64,000 bases of DNA from Pseudisothecium myosuroides (taxonomy: Eukaryota; Streptophyta; Bryopsida; Hypnales; Lembophyllaceae): the NCBI GenBank assembly GCA_951799445.1, contig OX637294.1, forward strand, positions 22,903,452 through 22,967,451, in the 5' to 3' direction. The position numbers and the translations under genes were made by a program. Position 1 is the first letter of the stretch. Every line of letters starts with the position of its first letter. The notes below the pieces were generated by a model that had not been told where the DNA came from, did no database searches, and worked only from the letters and a program-made list of their open reading frames with translations. This document shows positions 1-11,929 of the stretch, piece by piece.

Positions 1-55
1 AATCACTAATTTATAAAGCCACATGCCAAAGTCTGTGAGGAGCAGGGTAACTCAC

Positions 56-3000
56 TTCAACGGATCCATAACAAGGACTACACGCTCAGCACCACCTATG
101 GCAACCAGGCCCTCGGATGAGCAAGCAACGGCATTCAAGCACTCCCCAGAGAATGCACCCAACATTCGTTGAACACATCCACCTCGCTCACCTTGCCTCA
201 GGTCCCAAATGCTCAACTGCAAAGTTAGGAGAACAGTGAGTGGACGTAATACAGCAAGAGTAGCACCAAGCAATTCATTCATCTAAACGCTTCTATTCGG
301 TACATTGAGTATTAATATATATATATATATATATAAAAGGTCCTCTGAAATCGCTCAATTTAACACAATGTGCAGGGTTTTGCGATAGACCTGGGGCCCT
401 TCTGTAACAGCTAGCATTGAGCCATTATCAAATAATGGTCCGTTCAGGAAGGTTAAGGAAGTAGGATGCTGCAATCTGGCACCATCAACCTAGTCGTCAG
501 AAATTATAATCAGAGCTGAATGTTTAGTAAGTGAGAGAATTCTCACCCTAACATTGTTTCAGTAGTGGCACGGACTCTTTGACAAGAGCGCCAGCAAGGA
601 GTTAATTAGCGCGAAGTCATGCCAAATCAAGCAAATGAAGGAAAATTAATTCTCGGAAATACTTTCACATGTGAAGGAAATGGCTCATTGGCTTTAAGGG
701 CTCTCACTTGGTCAAATATATCTCAAATTCGCAAAACAAGTTATCAGGGATTCCTATTCACCAATTTAGAGGGTTTACTTCAACAAGGGTTCTCTAGAAT
801 GATATGCCACTCAGCAAGAAGAATGACATTTTGGCAGGGATGCAAAATTAGTCTTATGGACAGATATACTAACATGTAAGCATGTCATGAGCTAACCGTC
901 AGAAGTAACAATAGCTTACCACACTTACGTGCGTAGTGTGCGAACATAAATGTCCTTATCGTACAGATCCACCGACTTTGCCAAGCCACGTCCAACTGCT
1001 GCCTGCTTGAAAGATTAGAACATTCCATCTGCTTGAGACAGTCTACAAGACTGGGCGATCAATTTTTAGGTGAGCTCTAAGAAGTGTCTTATAAAGGGCG
1101 AACATACAATCGATAACTACTACCAAACTCCGCTGCAAATCAATGGTGAATTCCACTAGAAAAAAGTAGTCGTAAACTCCTAAGTACACTCGGGGTGCGT
1201 AACGATAATTTGACCTGTTCTAAAGTCTATCACAAGGTTATCCAGATGTTTTCAGAGCATCTATCACAACCCTAAAATGGAAAGGTTTAGGCATCATGTA
1301 CCAGAGTTGGCTGGTGACGGCTAAAGACGATACCAGCCCACCAGCCCTCACCAACCCCTGCGTCCTCTGGTCCTGCTGAATACGAAGAACCTGCAAAAGT
1401 GCACACTAAATCAAAACAATCATTTCCGTGCTATTTGACCCGAGCTCGTTTTTGAACAATCAGTGGACTCTTGAATGGAAAGATCAACCACCATCCAGAG
1501 TTATCCAATGTTATTGAATCTGCAAATAGAGCATACGGTAGGGAACCCAAGCCCATGGCTTTCGGCTGTTCTATGTGATTTTCCACTACTAGAATGGATT
1601 TTGCTCTTTTGGTTGGCACTTGTCCCCATTTTCAAGAGGATTCCAGCACACTAAAATATGTATTATTGGATACAATATGAATTGTTGAAGTACGAAGGAT
1701 TAGAGTCTCAATCATGAGCCTAGGCTATCCTCGAACCCGAAATATTGCATCTGCAATGTATCTCAAGGAAGAACCATTGACTGTGCTAGAACCTAAATAA
1801 TCTTATTTCTTACAAACCACCTGTTTAGATAACACTTGCATAGTAAATTGGTGACTTTTCAACTCACGGGATAGGGATTCCCAGGCAAATGGTCCTAACC
1901 TTATATACAAGAAGCAAGAGGAAGAAAAGCAAAAAATCGAAGAAAAGGGGTTCGCTCAATCGTCGTACCTTGAATATCAGAGTTCAAGGAGGTCACAACA
2001 AGGCGGCCATATGCGTCAACTGAACCCAGGAGGAAACCTTCGTCACCTGATATAGTCAAAATTTCAAATTTCATTTCCAAGTCTTAGTGATAGAGTCAAT
2101 TTTCGCAAACTTCGACACAACCAACCCATGTCTTACATGGACAGCACGTTACAAGCATAGTAAGGCTTCAAAACACAAGTGACACAAAATCTTTATCATT
2201 CCCCATGTCATGTCAGAAAAACACTTTTGACTGCAAACTTACGTGGAGAAGGAGTGAGCGCAATGCCCTGTATCTCAGCCCGATGTGGACATTGTTCAAC
2301 TTGCCAGGCACCTGCTACCTGGAGAGGACACATAAAAGTTGAAATACACCTCAGGGTCATAACAGAGTAAGAAGCCTCGTGCGATACCATGCATCCTCCA
2401 CAGTTTATGGACTCGATGTATAAGGAAACAAAGAAAATCACGTCCACATGGATACACTGTAGACGAATGGACATCGAACGATAACTTCCTGCCATACCAG
2501 ATTCCTCTCTAAAATGATTTGATTAGCCCACAATCTAGGTCATCGAAAAAGAACAGAAGTTCCTTACCTCGGAATCCGCAGGAATCAGCAATCCCTCCTT
2601 GCCGGAATCAACGCCAGGCTCCTTCAAATCCATCTACACATAGGTTTCCAGAAGGCTCTCAGATACTAACACAGTATCCCGATTCAACGTCTCAGTTGTT
2701 CAATAATGAACGCGTTCGACAGCATCATTGTTCTTGAAGTTCTCTTAACTCGAAATGTCATGGAATAAACCCCGTACTCAAACTTGCATGTGTGCTTAAT
2801 TAAATAATTACGTAGTAATATTGACAGTAGAAGAAAACATATGTGCACTGCAAAACGTAATTTTTTTTTTAAAATTGGAGGGACACTATAATTGTTATGC
2901 CTTTTCGAAGTTTCAGGGCAAAAAGTTCTATATCCATTACTACATATGCTAAAAATCTGAATTTTTTTACCAAACGTGCATATCATCATTAGAAAACATC

Positions 3001-3763
3001 AAGAGGTCAATCGTGACAACAAATTATTTTACGGAGTATTATAGTAAATTCAATAATAGAGGGAACCTGTAACCTGTAACCTAGAATCCAACTCAACTTG
3101 CAATTGTAATGGGCCACTCAAATATCTTTAACTTTTTCTACTCGCACACTATCAACCACAGGTGAAAATTCCTAATTCTGAAGATTTTACAAAGGCTTTA
3201 CTGTCCTTAACCACATCAGTCTCTCAGTTAAAATAGAATGTCCTCCCAGAAACAAATCAACCTACCTATAATCCTCATGTAAGAATTTGAGACGTAACTT
3301 AACCTTACCAATTATTGGAGAACCAGTTATACAACCAAATGCATTGACAACTTGAGGAAGATTAATGGGACTGCATCGACCTTACCTTGATACAAAAGAC
3401 ATCCACACCAGAAGCGATGTAAATGTTACACCCCGCGCCATTCTCTACAAACTGGCCATCACATTCACACACACCAGCAGGATTACACCCAATTGGAAAA
3501 CCATTCACAATCACAATTCACAGCAAAAATCTATCCCGAAAACTCCTCAAAGTTATGGAGTAGAATTATATGGAGTAGAATTACACGCAACTTATTACAA
3601 TTAGAGAATTGAAAATTGAAAATTGTAGTCATAGCCAAACCGCACAAAATTCACGAATACTCACATGAGTGGCCACGCGATGAGAATGTGTCGCGGCTGG
3701 CGACGCGTCAGGTAAAAGATTGGGCGGGACCGTCACTCTCTGCAGCGTCCGCACGCGCACCAT
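56..3763 (-). CDS. WD40-repeat protein, 5' portion (3' end outside window)
   Basis: Exons that join in one open frame are 3665-3763 (starts ATG, MVRVRTLQRV), 3386-3451, 2568-2633, 2243-2318, 1969-2046, 1440-1519 (could end at 1458 instead), 929-1002, 391-475 and 56-216. All have GT donors and AG acceptors with compatible phases, and a donor at 55 shows the gene continues beyond position 1. The roughly 260 residues recovered carry beta-propeller blade features: IYIASGVDVFCIK, LLGSVDAYGRLVV, AVGRGLAKSVDLYDKD, LSIWDLRQGE and VAIGGAERVVLVMD. The LSIWDLRQ block is a standard WD dipeptide strand. WD40 proteins are scaffolds for complexes; the partner is not evident. Telo-box motifs lie about 100 bp upstream of the ATG. 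The existence of the gene is well supported; exon 6 and the exact subfamily are less certain. Confidence 0.8.
314..335. repeat. (TA)n microsatellite
   Basis: A run of about eleven TA dinucleotides lies in an intron of the WD40 gene, between the exons ending at 391 and beginning at 216 on the minus strand. Confidence 0.9.
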
Positions 3764-3862
3764 GGCTTCACCCTAAACGCAAAAAACAGTAGCAAATTGC
3801 AATGCAACGATGGTAGAACGGACATCCAAGAGCCGTATCTGCAAGGGGTTCGACATGAGCTT

Positions 3863-3884
3863 AAACCCTAATTCAGGGTTTTAG
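3863..3884. promoter_or_regulatory. Telo-box pair upstream of the WD40 gene
   Basis: AAACCCTAA occurs at 3863-3871 and an inverted relative (AGGGTTTTAG) directly after it, about 100 bp upstream of the ATG at 3763 (minus strand). Telo-boxes are known in plant promoters and 5' leaders of translation and ribosome-biogenesis genes. A regulatory role here is inference from position. Confidence 0.45.
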
Positions 3885-6259
3885 CGCTGTTGGTCATCGA
3901 ATGAAAAAAAAGCTCATTCGTAAGGGGCAGCATTTACACAGTGACCTCTTTAATGTCACCTGTATAGCTGCCTATGATTGTACGGAGTTCTGGAACGCAT
4001 GTTACTGCCTTCCTGGACAGTGACAGCGACATCGCCAGTGGTCGGCCAGAAGTTCATGTAGGCAAAACACCGTGTCCAATTTTAATTCATTTTTTTTTTG
4101 ACACAAATGAAAGAAAATTCTTTGCAAACCGTGTCCGAAATTTGAGGACTTGTGCGTACCACTTGTGCAACTTGCCATTTTAATGTTCAAAATCAATGGC
4201 AAGTCTCCTGGTGTACAAAAGTAAAAAGAATCTCATCATTGATGATGTCTATTTTGAAGATGAATACTAGCATTCGCCAAAGTCACAAAAGACAAGCAAA
4301 ATTGTCTCGAAATAAATCCAGGGTTTTCAAATATACTTGTCTCAAATTAAATTCGAAATTGGCTCTCCACAATTTGATGGACAACAACTGAAGCTAGTTA
4401 GAACACCCTAAAGCAAAAGAATTTGTAGATGTCACACTCCAAAGACTATATAGCAATTTGATCCCTGCCAAGGAGTCAAAACACAACCTCTAACCAATCA
4501 AAGGTAAAGAATTCAACCCAAAACTATACAAAAATTACTATTAACAAATCTCTTGTTGAGAATTTCATGGAGTTAAATCACAAGACGTTGTCGGAATTGA
4601 ATACAGAGGACATCAATGAACATCACTGCACCAACATTGCTCAAAGAATGATCAAAATTAATACCACTGGAGCAATTCCAAAAAGGGCAAAAATTTGTCA
4701 CTTTCAATGCTTGTTTTCAACATGTGCCGCTTCACTTTTGACTTCAATTCTTTCACATCTAGTGTGGTTTAGTAGAAGTTACAATATCTCCACAATCCCT
4801 CAAAAAAAGGAAGAGTTCATGCATTAATCTAGCCATTTATAGGAAACCCCCGATTTATTTCGAGACAGAGGGAGTATCTTTTTGCCATGCCAAAGAAAAG
4901 GTTTTGGACATTTATAGTTCACTTTTTATTCAAACAAACATCGGAGAGGGCTTGATAGTTGGACCATTGGAGAATTGCTTGTGAATTTCTTAAATTGGAA
5001 AATTTGATCAATATAATTTTGCACCTTAGGAGTGGCCCTATGGCAAGAAAAGCCTAATTGATCGCCCTATGTAATATACTCCGTATTTGCCTGAGGGTTT
5101 TTTTCCCAACTTAGTGCTTGTGGATGAATGTTGATCATAATGTTTTTTATGTGGATGTTGCATTATGATTGGAAGTCATGTATTAATAAAGTTCTAAAAA
5201 GTATGCGACAACTTATGATTCTATTGAAGTCTATTGTTTTTTTCATTTCTTATTCTTCACTAAACCTATCATCAAACATGTCACCTATGATTCTATAATA
5301 GAAATGTTCGTTAAGAGCATCTTTAGTTTTGATGTTGTGTTTTACTTCTGACTTCCTATGAATTAATACAGGTAATATTCAATAAAGCAAATCCCATTGT
5401 TTGGCACTAATTAGATCTTATAGACTTAATTTATTTATTAATTCAAACATTTAGAATTATTGACTACACAATATAGAGGTTAGAAGTTGAAAATGAGTTC
5501 ATTCAACTTTTAAAGTTGTTTAGGATACAAAGTCAAATATATCCTTTCATACTTGCAAATCTAGTGTTTTCAACAAAATGCACAAAGTGCACTAATCTTG
5601 GAATCTTTGTCAAAGAGTTTGGTGACTATACCACACATTTGCCTTGGTGATGAATTTTGTTGAATGCACTAAGAAATTAACTATTACAAAATGTAGATGG
5701 TTTCTTAAGGATGTGCACTATGCTTTGTTAATCAAATTAAAAATCAACCAAATGTCCAAGTTAAATCTTCATTAAAAAAATTCAATAGACATATAAAGTT
5801 AAAATATTATAGTTTAAACTAAAAATAAAATAGGATTCATTTTAGAGTTAATCATAAAGGTTAGTCCCAGTGGTGTCAAAGGAAAGTTTAATTAAATATA
5901 GTACAAAAGAAACACAACCGACCAAATTCCATCAGACTATACCTTTGGGAGCCTGGTGGGCAACTTAGTCCCTACAATCCACACTACAAACAAATTAGCC
6001 TCTACCAACTATCTTGTTGGGGTGGGCAAGCCAGAAAGCTAGAGTTGAGCCGTTTCACAGATATCGGTGGACAAGCCCATTGGTGGAGACTAATCAATCT
6101 TGAAGGAATCTAATACGTGTGGATTTCTTATTGTATCCCTCTCCACCCACCGAGCCCACATGAAAGTGCAATTGCTATTTGCATCTGTGAATTTTCCCCA
6201 CCCACCAATACATGTATAATAAGAAGGCCCTTCAGTTTTGGTACTCCAAAGAGTTTCGT
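3885..6259. other. Intergenic DNA without a recognisable gene
   Basis: AT-rich sequence upstream of the WD40 gene. The open frames here are under 90 codons and show no motif. Apart from the Stowaway-type inverted repeat at 4303-4876, no structure was recognised. Confidence 0.6.
4303..4876. mobile_element. Stowaway-like MITE remnant
   Basis: A perfect 16-bp inverted repeat (TGTCTCGAAATAAATC at 4303-4318 and its complement at 4852-4867) flanks about 530 bp. The right end extends to TACTCCCTC on the minus strand, a typical Stowaway terminus with TA. The left outer bases have decayed, so the boundary there is approximate. Confidence 0.4.
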
Positions 6260-6267
6260 CCTGTGTT

Positions 6268-6408
6268 CAGCGTGTTTTTTTCTGGCGACAGAACGCTAGG
6301 TTGTCAGGCCTGTAAGCCACTGCGCCTGGCTCCCTCCCAAAATTCACCTTTGGTGGGAGGGCACGCAGGGCTTTACTGTAGAGTTTGTCGCCAGAAAAAA
6401 ACACGCTG
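6268..6408. mobile_element. hAT-type MITE, 141 bp, with 8-bp target duplication
   Basis: The element has a perfect 23-bp terminal inverted repeat, starting CAGCGTG and ending CTGGCGACA, at 6268-6290 and 6386-6408. It is flanked by identical 8-bp duplications CCTGTGTT (6260-6267 and 6409-6416). An 8-bp duplication with CA...TG ends fits the hAT superfamily. It is too small to encode a transposase. The perfect ends suggest recent insertion. Confidence 0.88.
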
Positions 6409-6416
6409 CCTGTGTT

Positions 6417-8212
6417 GTTTTCTCAAACTCCAACTCCTGGTTTTGCATTGCACACACTTTATAATAAGTTAAACTCTCCTTCTGCCCATGAATTTGCGAC
6501 AGCCAGATTGATGCCATGCCATCAGGCAGTTTGTGCCCTTACGTGGCAGCTTCTGGAGTGCCGTGGAGTGCTGACTCCTCATTTTTATTACGCCAATCAA
6601 GGGGAAGATCATATGAGCGACGTGTCAGTGAAAAGTGTTCCGCAGCTTCATTGGCAAAAGCGGAGCATATCTTAACTGAACTGAAATTAATTAATAAGAT
6701 TGCCTTCAGTTGGCTTTGCCTTCATTCAGTTTCCAGGTGCCGAAGACCTTGGAAAAGTGCAGGTTCACTCAGTTCAGGACATCAGACTGTTCGACTCATG
6801 GCAAGCTTCCATTTGCCCGAACTGCAGGGTCACCGATTCCTTCTACAGGAACTGAACTTATACACAAAGCTCCTCACTACAGCGTGTTGCGATCCAAACC
6901 TCAAAGCCGTGTACTGTACGTTTAGCTTCCGTCGTACTGCTGGCCGCGGTGGCAGACGAAGAAAGGAAGCTTAACTACGCATGACGTTAAATCCTGCCAA
7001 CCAAAGTGGGGCCCACATTGAACTATGCATGTCAGGGCAATGGGACCCGGTTGGGATCACGGGGCCCAGGGAACAGGTGCAAGACCGCGCCCCCGTCGGA
7101 ACTGCAGGACAGTGCCTCCTACGGAATTGCAAGACCGGAGTTGATTTTTGTTGTTCTACGGTCCTGCACAGAAAGGACGCGACGGCAGTTTTAGGATTTA
7201 GGACAGTAGGTTAGTGTTTTGGAACTTTTTTTTTGACGTCCTACGTGGCTAAGTTCTATTACATATCCCATATGGATTGTTGTACCTTCTACCACCCTTC
7301 ATGTATACAAAGAACTTGTCTTCTCAATTCTTAATGCAAATCATAAATGGTTTTTGAAGGAAAGTGAGAAGACTTTCAAAATGACAAAATAATGTCCTGT
7401 CAAGGAAGATAACGCCTAACAATTTTTTCAACTTCTACTAAGACAATACTTTTGGCACAATTGAAAAAATATTTTTCAAAGTTCTTGTAGGACGTAGTTC
7501 TTGTAATTCTTGTAGAACTATGACTTTGGATGAATGAAATATCACCCTCATGTGCCGGCCGGCCATCTTCGCCATCCAACATGATAGTCCGACTTTGCAG
7601 CCCCAAAGGGGCTTGGCTCCGGGGTTCAGCGTCCGAATCTTCTCCTCAAGAAGATTCCATACCCTCATTTTCTTGGTCCTATCTACAGTAGACACCTGCT
7701 ACTCAAAGTCTAAGTTACAACCCACCTCCACACATGCTTTCAGTAATGAACTTCCAGCTCCTCGCATGCTTCTAGAAGTGACCCAACTTCAAGTTCCCCT
7801 CCTCATCACATGCTTCTGGAAGTACTAGCTTTAATCCCGCTGGTCGAAGCATGGCATCGACGGCCAGGATTCGTCGTTCCATTTCTCACGAAACTAGTCA
7901 GAATTAGCTCCGGACATGGAACATACATTACGGCCAAGCCATTGAGTAATATTAACAGTCTACCCCGCCAGTCAGTCAGAGGTCGAGTACTGACCGGTAG
8001 TCCGGTACCATCAATTTCTTCGCTCTGAATCCATCTACCCATTGGCTGATTGGGCCGGAGGGAGGGGACGGTTGACCTGTCACTCATGTGGGGATACCAT
8101 CAATGCCTGGCAACTACTGGGAACCACTTTTTCAAGGGCAGAGAACGCAGCATGATTCCGGAAGTTTTAGGAGCTGCCCTGGGAAGTTAATTTGCCGTTG
8201 CCTCCTCTTTGG
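6417..8212. other. Intergenic DNA, no gene recognised
   Basis: A relatively GC-rich stretch (about 6900-7200) carries overlapping short open frames, the longest 152 codons (6516-6974). None shows a domain or a sustained codon signal. The rest is unstructured. Confidence 0.55.
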
Positions 8213-8610
8213 TAAGGTAGATGCACCAGGAACCGATCATTTAAGTGATTTTGGAGCAGATTGTACGCAGTATGAGGTGGTGGAAATTTTTCCCATGTAG
8301 GAAGACAGGAAATATGGAGGTAGCAGAATTTTCAGAATTTTATTACCAAAATTGAAATTACTTTGAATTTTGGGAGCCAAAAAGTACTCTAGACCAATAG
8401 CCAATGTCTAGAGTTTTTCAATTCCAATCATAGCCAAACTACTTTCTTACTCACTACTTCAGGGGCATGGGTCATGACCTTATTAGTCCCTACCTCGAAA
8501 AGGACAAAAAAAACCACATTCCAAGCTTGAGTTCCAGCCTTGGTTGGAAATAGCGCATCCTACAAGTTGGGGACTGGGCGTGATCTCTTACTGGTGCATC
8601 TACCTTACTA
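8213..8610. mobile_element. MITE with GTAAGGTAGATGCACC ends, copy 1
   Basis: TAAGGTAGATGCACCAG near 8213-8229 is repeated in inverse orientation near 8593-8610, bounding about 400 bp. The interior (8288-8434 and 8446-8600) is repeated in the neighbouring element at 8698-9605, which supports a dispersed family. No clear target duplication was found. Confidence 0.55.
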
Positions 8611-8697
8611 GAAGAAATCTCACACATTTTAGTTGATGTTTTGTGTTAGATCTAATTTAAGTTAATCCTTGAAGGGCCTGAAAGTCCTTTATGGCCA

Positions 8698-9605
8698 TAT
8701 AAAGTAGAAGTACCTATTTCCGACAACTTAAGGGATTTTGCAACAAATGATGAGCAGTTTAAGGCACAAGAAATTTTTCTCATGTAGAAAGATAAGAAAT
8801 ATGGAGATTCCCAAATTTTCGTAATTTTATTCCCAAAATTGAAGTTACTATGAATTTTGGGAGTCAAAAAATTGTCCAAACTAATAGCCAATGTCTAGAG
8901 TCATCCAATTTTGATCATCTAAAATTAACTATATTTTCAATCAAAGTGCCAAAAATACATTCATTCAAGAATAAATAACCCATCCCTTAGATCTATGCAA
9001 AATCTCAAGCTTAGACACTATCATTTAGGCACCCAAAATTCATGTCAAAAGTGTGATATTTGAACATATTTTATAATTGCTGCCAGCTTTGTCATTTTAA
9101 ATGATGTAAAGGGTGGTGGCTGCAATGGAAATGTAATGACATGTTCTCCAACCTAAATATCCAAAAATAAAAAAACTATCCCACTTTATGATCAAATTTT
9201 AATAGCACCAAAGTAGTCACTAAATAGGTTGTCAACACTACTATTTGACAAAGAAATTGGTACAAAGTGTCTCATATCGCCAAGGCCAAGCTTGCAAGGC
9301 CATGGGAATGCTTTTTGATTGTCTCTCTTGCCCCCACAAGGTTGTTCAATGTAACAAACACTCACTAAACAATCAAAAACACAAAAAGGAGCTTTTTAGT
9401 GGGACAAAATTCTGCTTGATTTGGAGGTTTTTAGTGGGACAAAGGGAGTATTTTCTTCCTCGCTACTTCAGTTGGGACATGTGTCATAACCTTATTAGTT
9501 CCAACCTTGAAAAAACACATTCCAAGCTTTTTAGCCTTGGTTGGAAATAGTGCCCCCTACAGTTTGGCCATGGGTCGTGATCGACTATGGGTGCATTTAC
9601 CTTAG
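8698..9605. mobile_element. MITE of the same family, copy 2, with a nested Stowaway-type insertion
   Basis: The left part (8698-8920) matches copy 1 from its terminus through the motif near CCAATGTCTAGAG. The right part (9456-9605) matches the right end of copy 1 and closes with GGGTGCATTTACCTTA. Between them is foreign sequence ending in a Stowaway-like terminus, TACTCCCTTTGTCCCACT on the minus strand at 9433-9450, with a similar motif repeated at 9393-9410. Confidence 0.5.
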
Positions 9606-9811
9606 TATATTATGAATTTGGTGGTATTTGATTAGTGAAACATTGACCAAATACTTTTAAGTACAACGTAAATTAATGATCATGATATAACGTAAATAAC
9701 AATGTATCACAAATTCATAGATTAAATCACAATTGAAGAGTTACAAGGTTGAATGGGAGTTGTATACAAAGACCCCAAGGGCCTTTCAAGGGTTAAAAAA
9801 CTATACTTTGA

Positions 9812-10098
9812 AAAAAATCTCACACATTTTAGCTAATGTTATGTGTTAGATCTAACACAATTGTGGTTAAAAAGAAATCCCACACATTTCAGCAGATGTT
9901 TTGTGTTAGATTTAACACAATTGTTTTTAGAAGAAATCTCACACATTTGAGTTGATATTTTGTATTAGATCTACGGCAACCATGTTTACAATAACATAAT
10001 TTTACCATTATTATGTTGAATTTGCGTTATTTTCAACAGAATTGGGTTAGATTTAACGCAAAACATCAAGTGGAATGTGTGAGATTTCTTCTAGTGTG
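9812..10098. repeat. Three ~60-bp direct repeats plus an inverted CACTA-type terminus
   Basis: The unit beginning AGAAATCTCACACATTT, followed by a TGTTAGATCTAACACAA core, recurs with starts near 9812, 9872 and 9931. An inverted copy at 10041-10098 ends TTCTAGTG, i.e. CACTAGAAGAAATCTC on the minus strand. The CACTAGAAGAAA end is CACTA-like. The same unit, lacking CAC, also occurs at 8611-8660. Confidence 0.55.
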
Positions 10099-10333
10099 TA
10101 GGAGTTTTTTTTTTCCAAGGACATTGGTTGCATCCTCTCCTTATCAAATCTTGTAGTTCATATCTTCTAGTATCAAATTCTTGCTGACCACTTGTCTTCA
10201 ACTTCAATTTTGCAAAGGCTACAGTTGTCTTTTCTTTCAAACACAAGCTGATTTTGAAATTAAACTCCAAATTTCAATATATTGGACAAACACAGACAAC
10301 ATAGTAGGGGCTACTTGTCGCAATCAACTCTAA

Positions 10334-11250
10334 CCCCTAAAGTACCAAAGTCCCCTCAAGGAACACTTCAGATTTCGGGCAGGCCCGTGTGGCCTCAAAT
10401 TTTGATCTGATTTTTTGAAACTTTTTTTGAAGATAGGGAATCACATTAGCTTTCTAAAAAATTAATTTTTTTTTCAATTGGTGCCCGGGAGCAAAAGTTA
10501 TGCCATCCTAAAGCAAAAAAGCAGTTCGGCGGGCAGAAAAAAAAAACACAAAAAAAAGTTTTTTTTTTTTAAATTTTTTCCCTCAAAGATCATGTTTTTG
10601 TCTACATCTGAAGCTTTGATTCATTCTATTTGGACTAATAATGAGAAAGTTATGGACAATCTTGTTTTTCGGGCAATTTAAGCATCTTCAAAAAAACTAA
10701 CTTATAGAATTCATTTTTGAATGCAAATTTCAAATTTTTTCAATTTTTTTTTTGACAAAGTCAAGTTTGTTTGCAAGAACAATCCCACCATTGGGATTAT
10801 GTTGTTTTAATTCCACCTAAGAGCTATTAACAATTTAGTGTTTCATTCAATTTTGGACCTACTTCTATTTAACAATTTTTTTATATGTGAAAATCAAGGT
10901 TTGACATTCTGAAATTTTTTTCCCTGACTCTCAACTCAAATGCTCAACATAAAAATTTACAACTTTTTGTTGTGTAGTGCAAAAAAAATCCACAAATGGC
11001 CGTCAAAGTCATCTGAAATTGCAGGAAACAGTTCAAAAAAACTTTTTTTTCCAACTTTGAATGCTAATATCTTCCAATCGGAACGGTCAAATGTCTTGAA
11101 ATTTTTACCACATAATTTGAGACAAGTGAAGTACAAGATCCTACGGTTAGATTCTAAGAAAAAAGTTTTTTTGAATTTAGGAAGTGATCGCAGCAGAAAT
11201 GGCAGTTTTCAGTGGTTCCAGAGCCAGAAAATGCCTTGGTATTTTAGGGG
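10334..11250 (+). mobile_element. TTAA-target (piggyBac-like) non-autonomous transposon, copy a
   Basis: 917 bp, starting CCCCTAAAGTACCAAAG and ending CTTGGTATTTTAGGGG, inverted repeats of each other. It is flanked by CTAA at 10330-10333 and 11251-11254. Copies b (41353-42596, minus) and c (34249-40274, minus) share the whole length. Open frames inside are conserved only as DNA, so it is non-autonomous. Confidence 0.8.
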
Positions 11251-11304
11251 CTAAAGCAATCCCCACCTTGTTCAAGAGTACATCCGTCTCTCACACCCCA
11301 GGTA

Positions 11305-11925
11305 TTAGCCTTGGATTTGAAATGGTAAGTGGCAAAAATCTGACAATTTCATGAAAGCGGTGGCTGCATATGTACCTTTAAGGTGGATATATCTACATAT
11401 TAGGTGCACTTACCTTATGCAATTTTTCACTAAATATGAATGGGTTTTTCCCTTCATTTTTCAGAGATAAAATCATTTTTTTTCTATAAGTTATGATTTT
11501 TTTGGATGGTGGAATTACAATGAAAATTTTTAAAAAATGAAGATAATTCATATCAAATACAAAACATGCTTATAAAAATCTAAAAATTTCATAATAGTAT
11601 AGATCAATATAGTGCATTTGGTTGTTGACTTTGTTCATTTAACATTTTCTTTTTGAACCAAGTATCCTTTGTACATGGTGATGGAGGTATGTACTCAAGG
11701 ACAATGTTGGAGGAGAACTATTGATTAGTTCATTGTTAGCCGGTGCCTATGGAAAAATACCGGAATTTGGTTGGAATGTCAAAATTAAGGATTTCAAATT
11801 GGATAAAAAATTAGTAGGATTGGTGACCAAACTATATATAAAAATAAAAGTTGGATATGTAGCCACAGATTTTATGAAATTGTCAAATTTTAGCCCCTTG
11901 CCATTTCAAATCCAAGGTTATTATT
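11305..11925. repeat. Long imperfect inverted repeat, possible foldback element
   Basis: A segment of about 70 bp beginning CCTTGGATTTGAAATGG at about 11309 is repeated in inverse orientation near 11858-11921, with 480 bp between. Long inverted ends without a recognised terminus could be a Mutator-like MITE. Target duplications were not found. Confidence 0.45.
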
Positions 11926-11929
11926 GAGG

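Noticed and set aside
1280..1396. Exon with VLRIQQDQRTQG in the WD40 gene
   Set aside because: It has an AG acceptor but no donor giving a phase compatible with exons 1440-1519 and 929-1002.
1725..1745. tRNA-like B box (GGGTTCGAGG on the minus strand)
   Set aside because: No matching A box or cloverleaf could be placed around it; it lies in a WD40-gene intron.
3300..3362. Extra WD40-gene exon (PINLPQVVNAFG-like frame with GTAAGG donor)
   Set aside because: The acceptor gives the wrong phase with the preceding exon, whereas exon 3386-3451 joins 2568-2633 cleanly.
6516..6974. 152-codon ORF as a gene
   Set aside because: No start context, domain or homologue recognised, and two overlapping frames are equally open in this GC-richer patch.
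10940..11254. ORF of about 100 codons repeated at 41766-41978 (minus)
   Set aside because: The similarity covers the entire transposon including non-coding parts, and other copies break the frame, so it is conserved as DNA, not protein.
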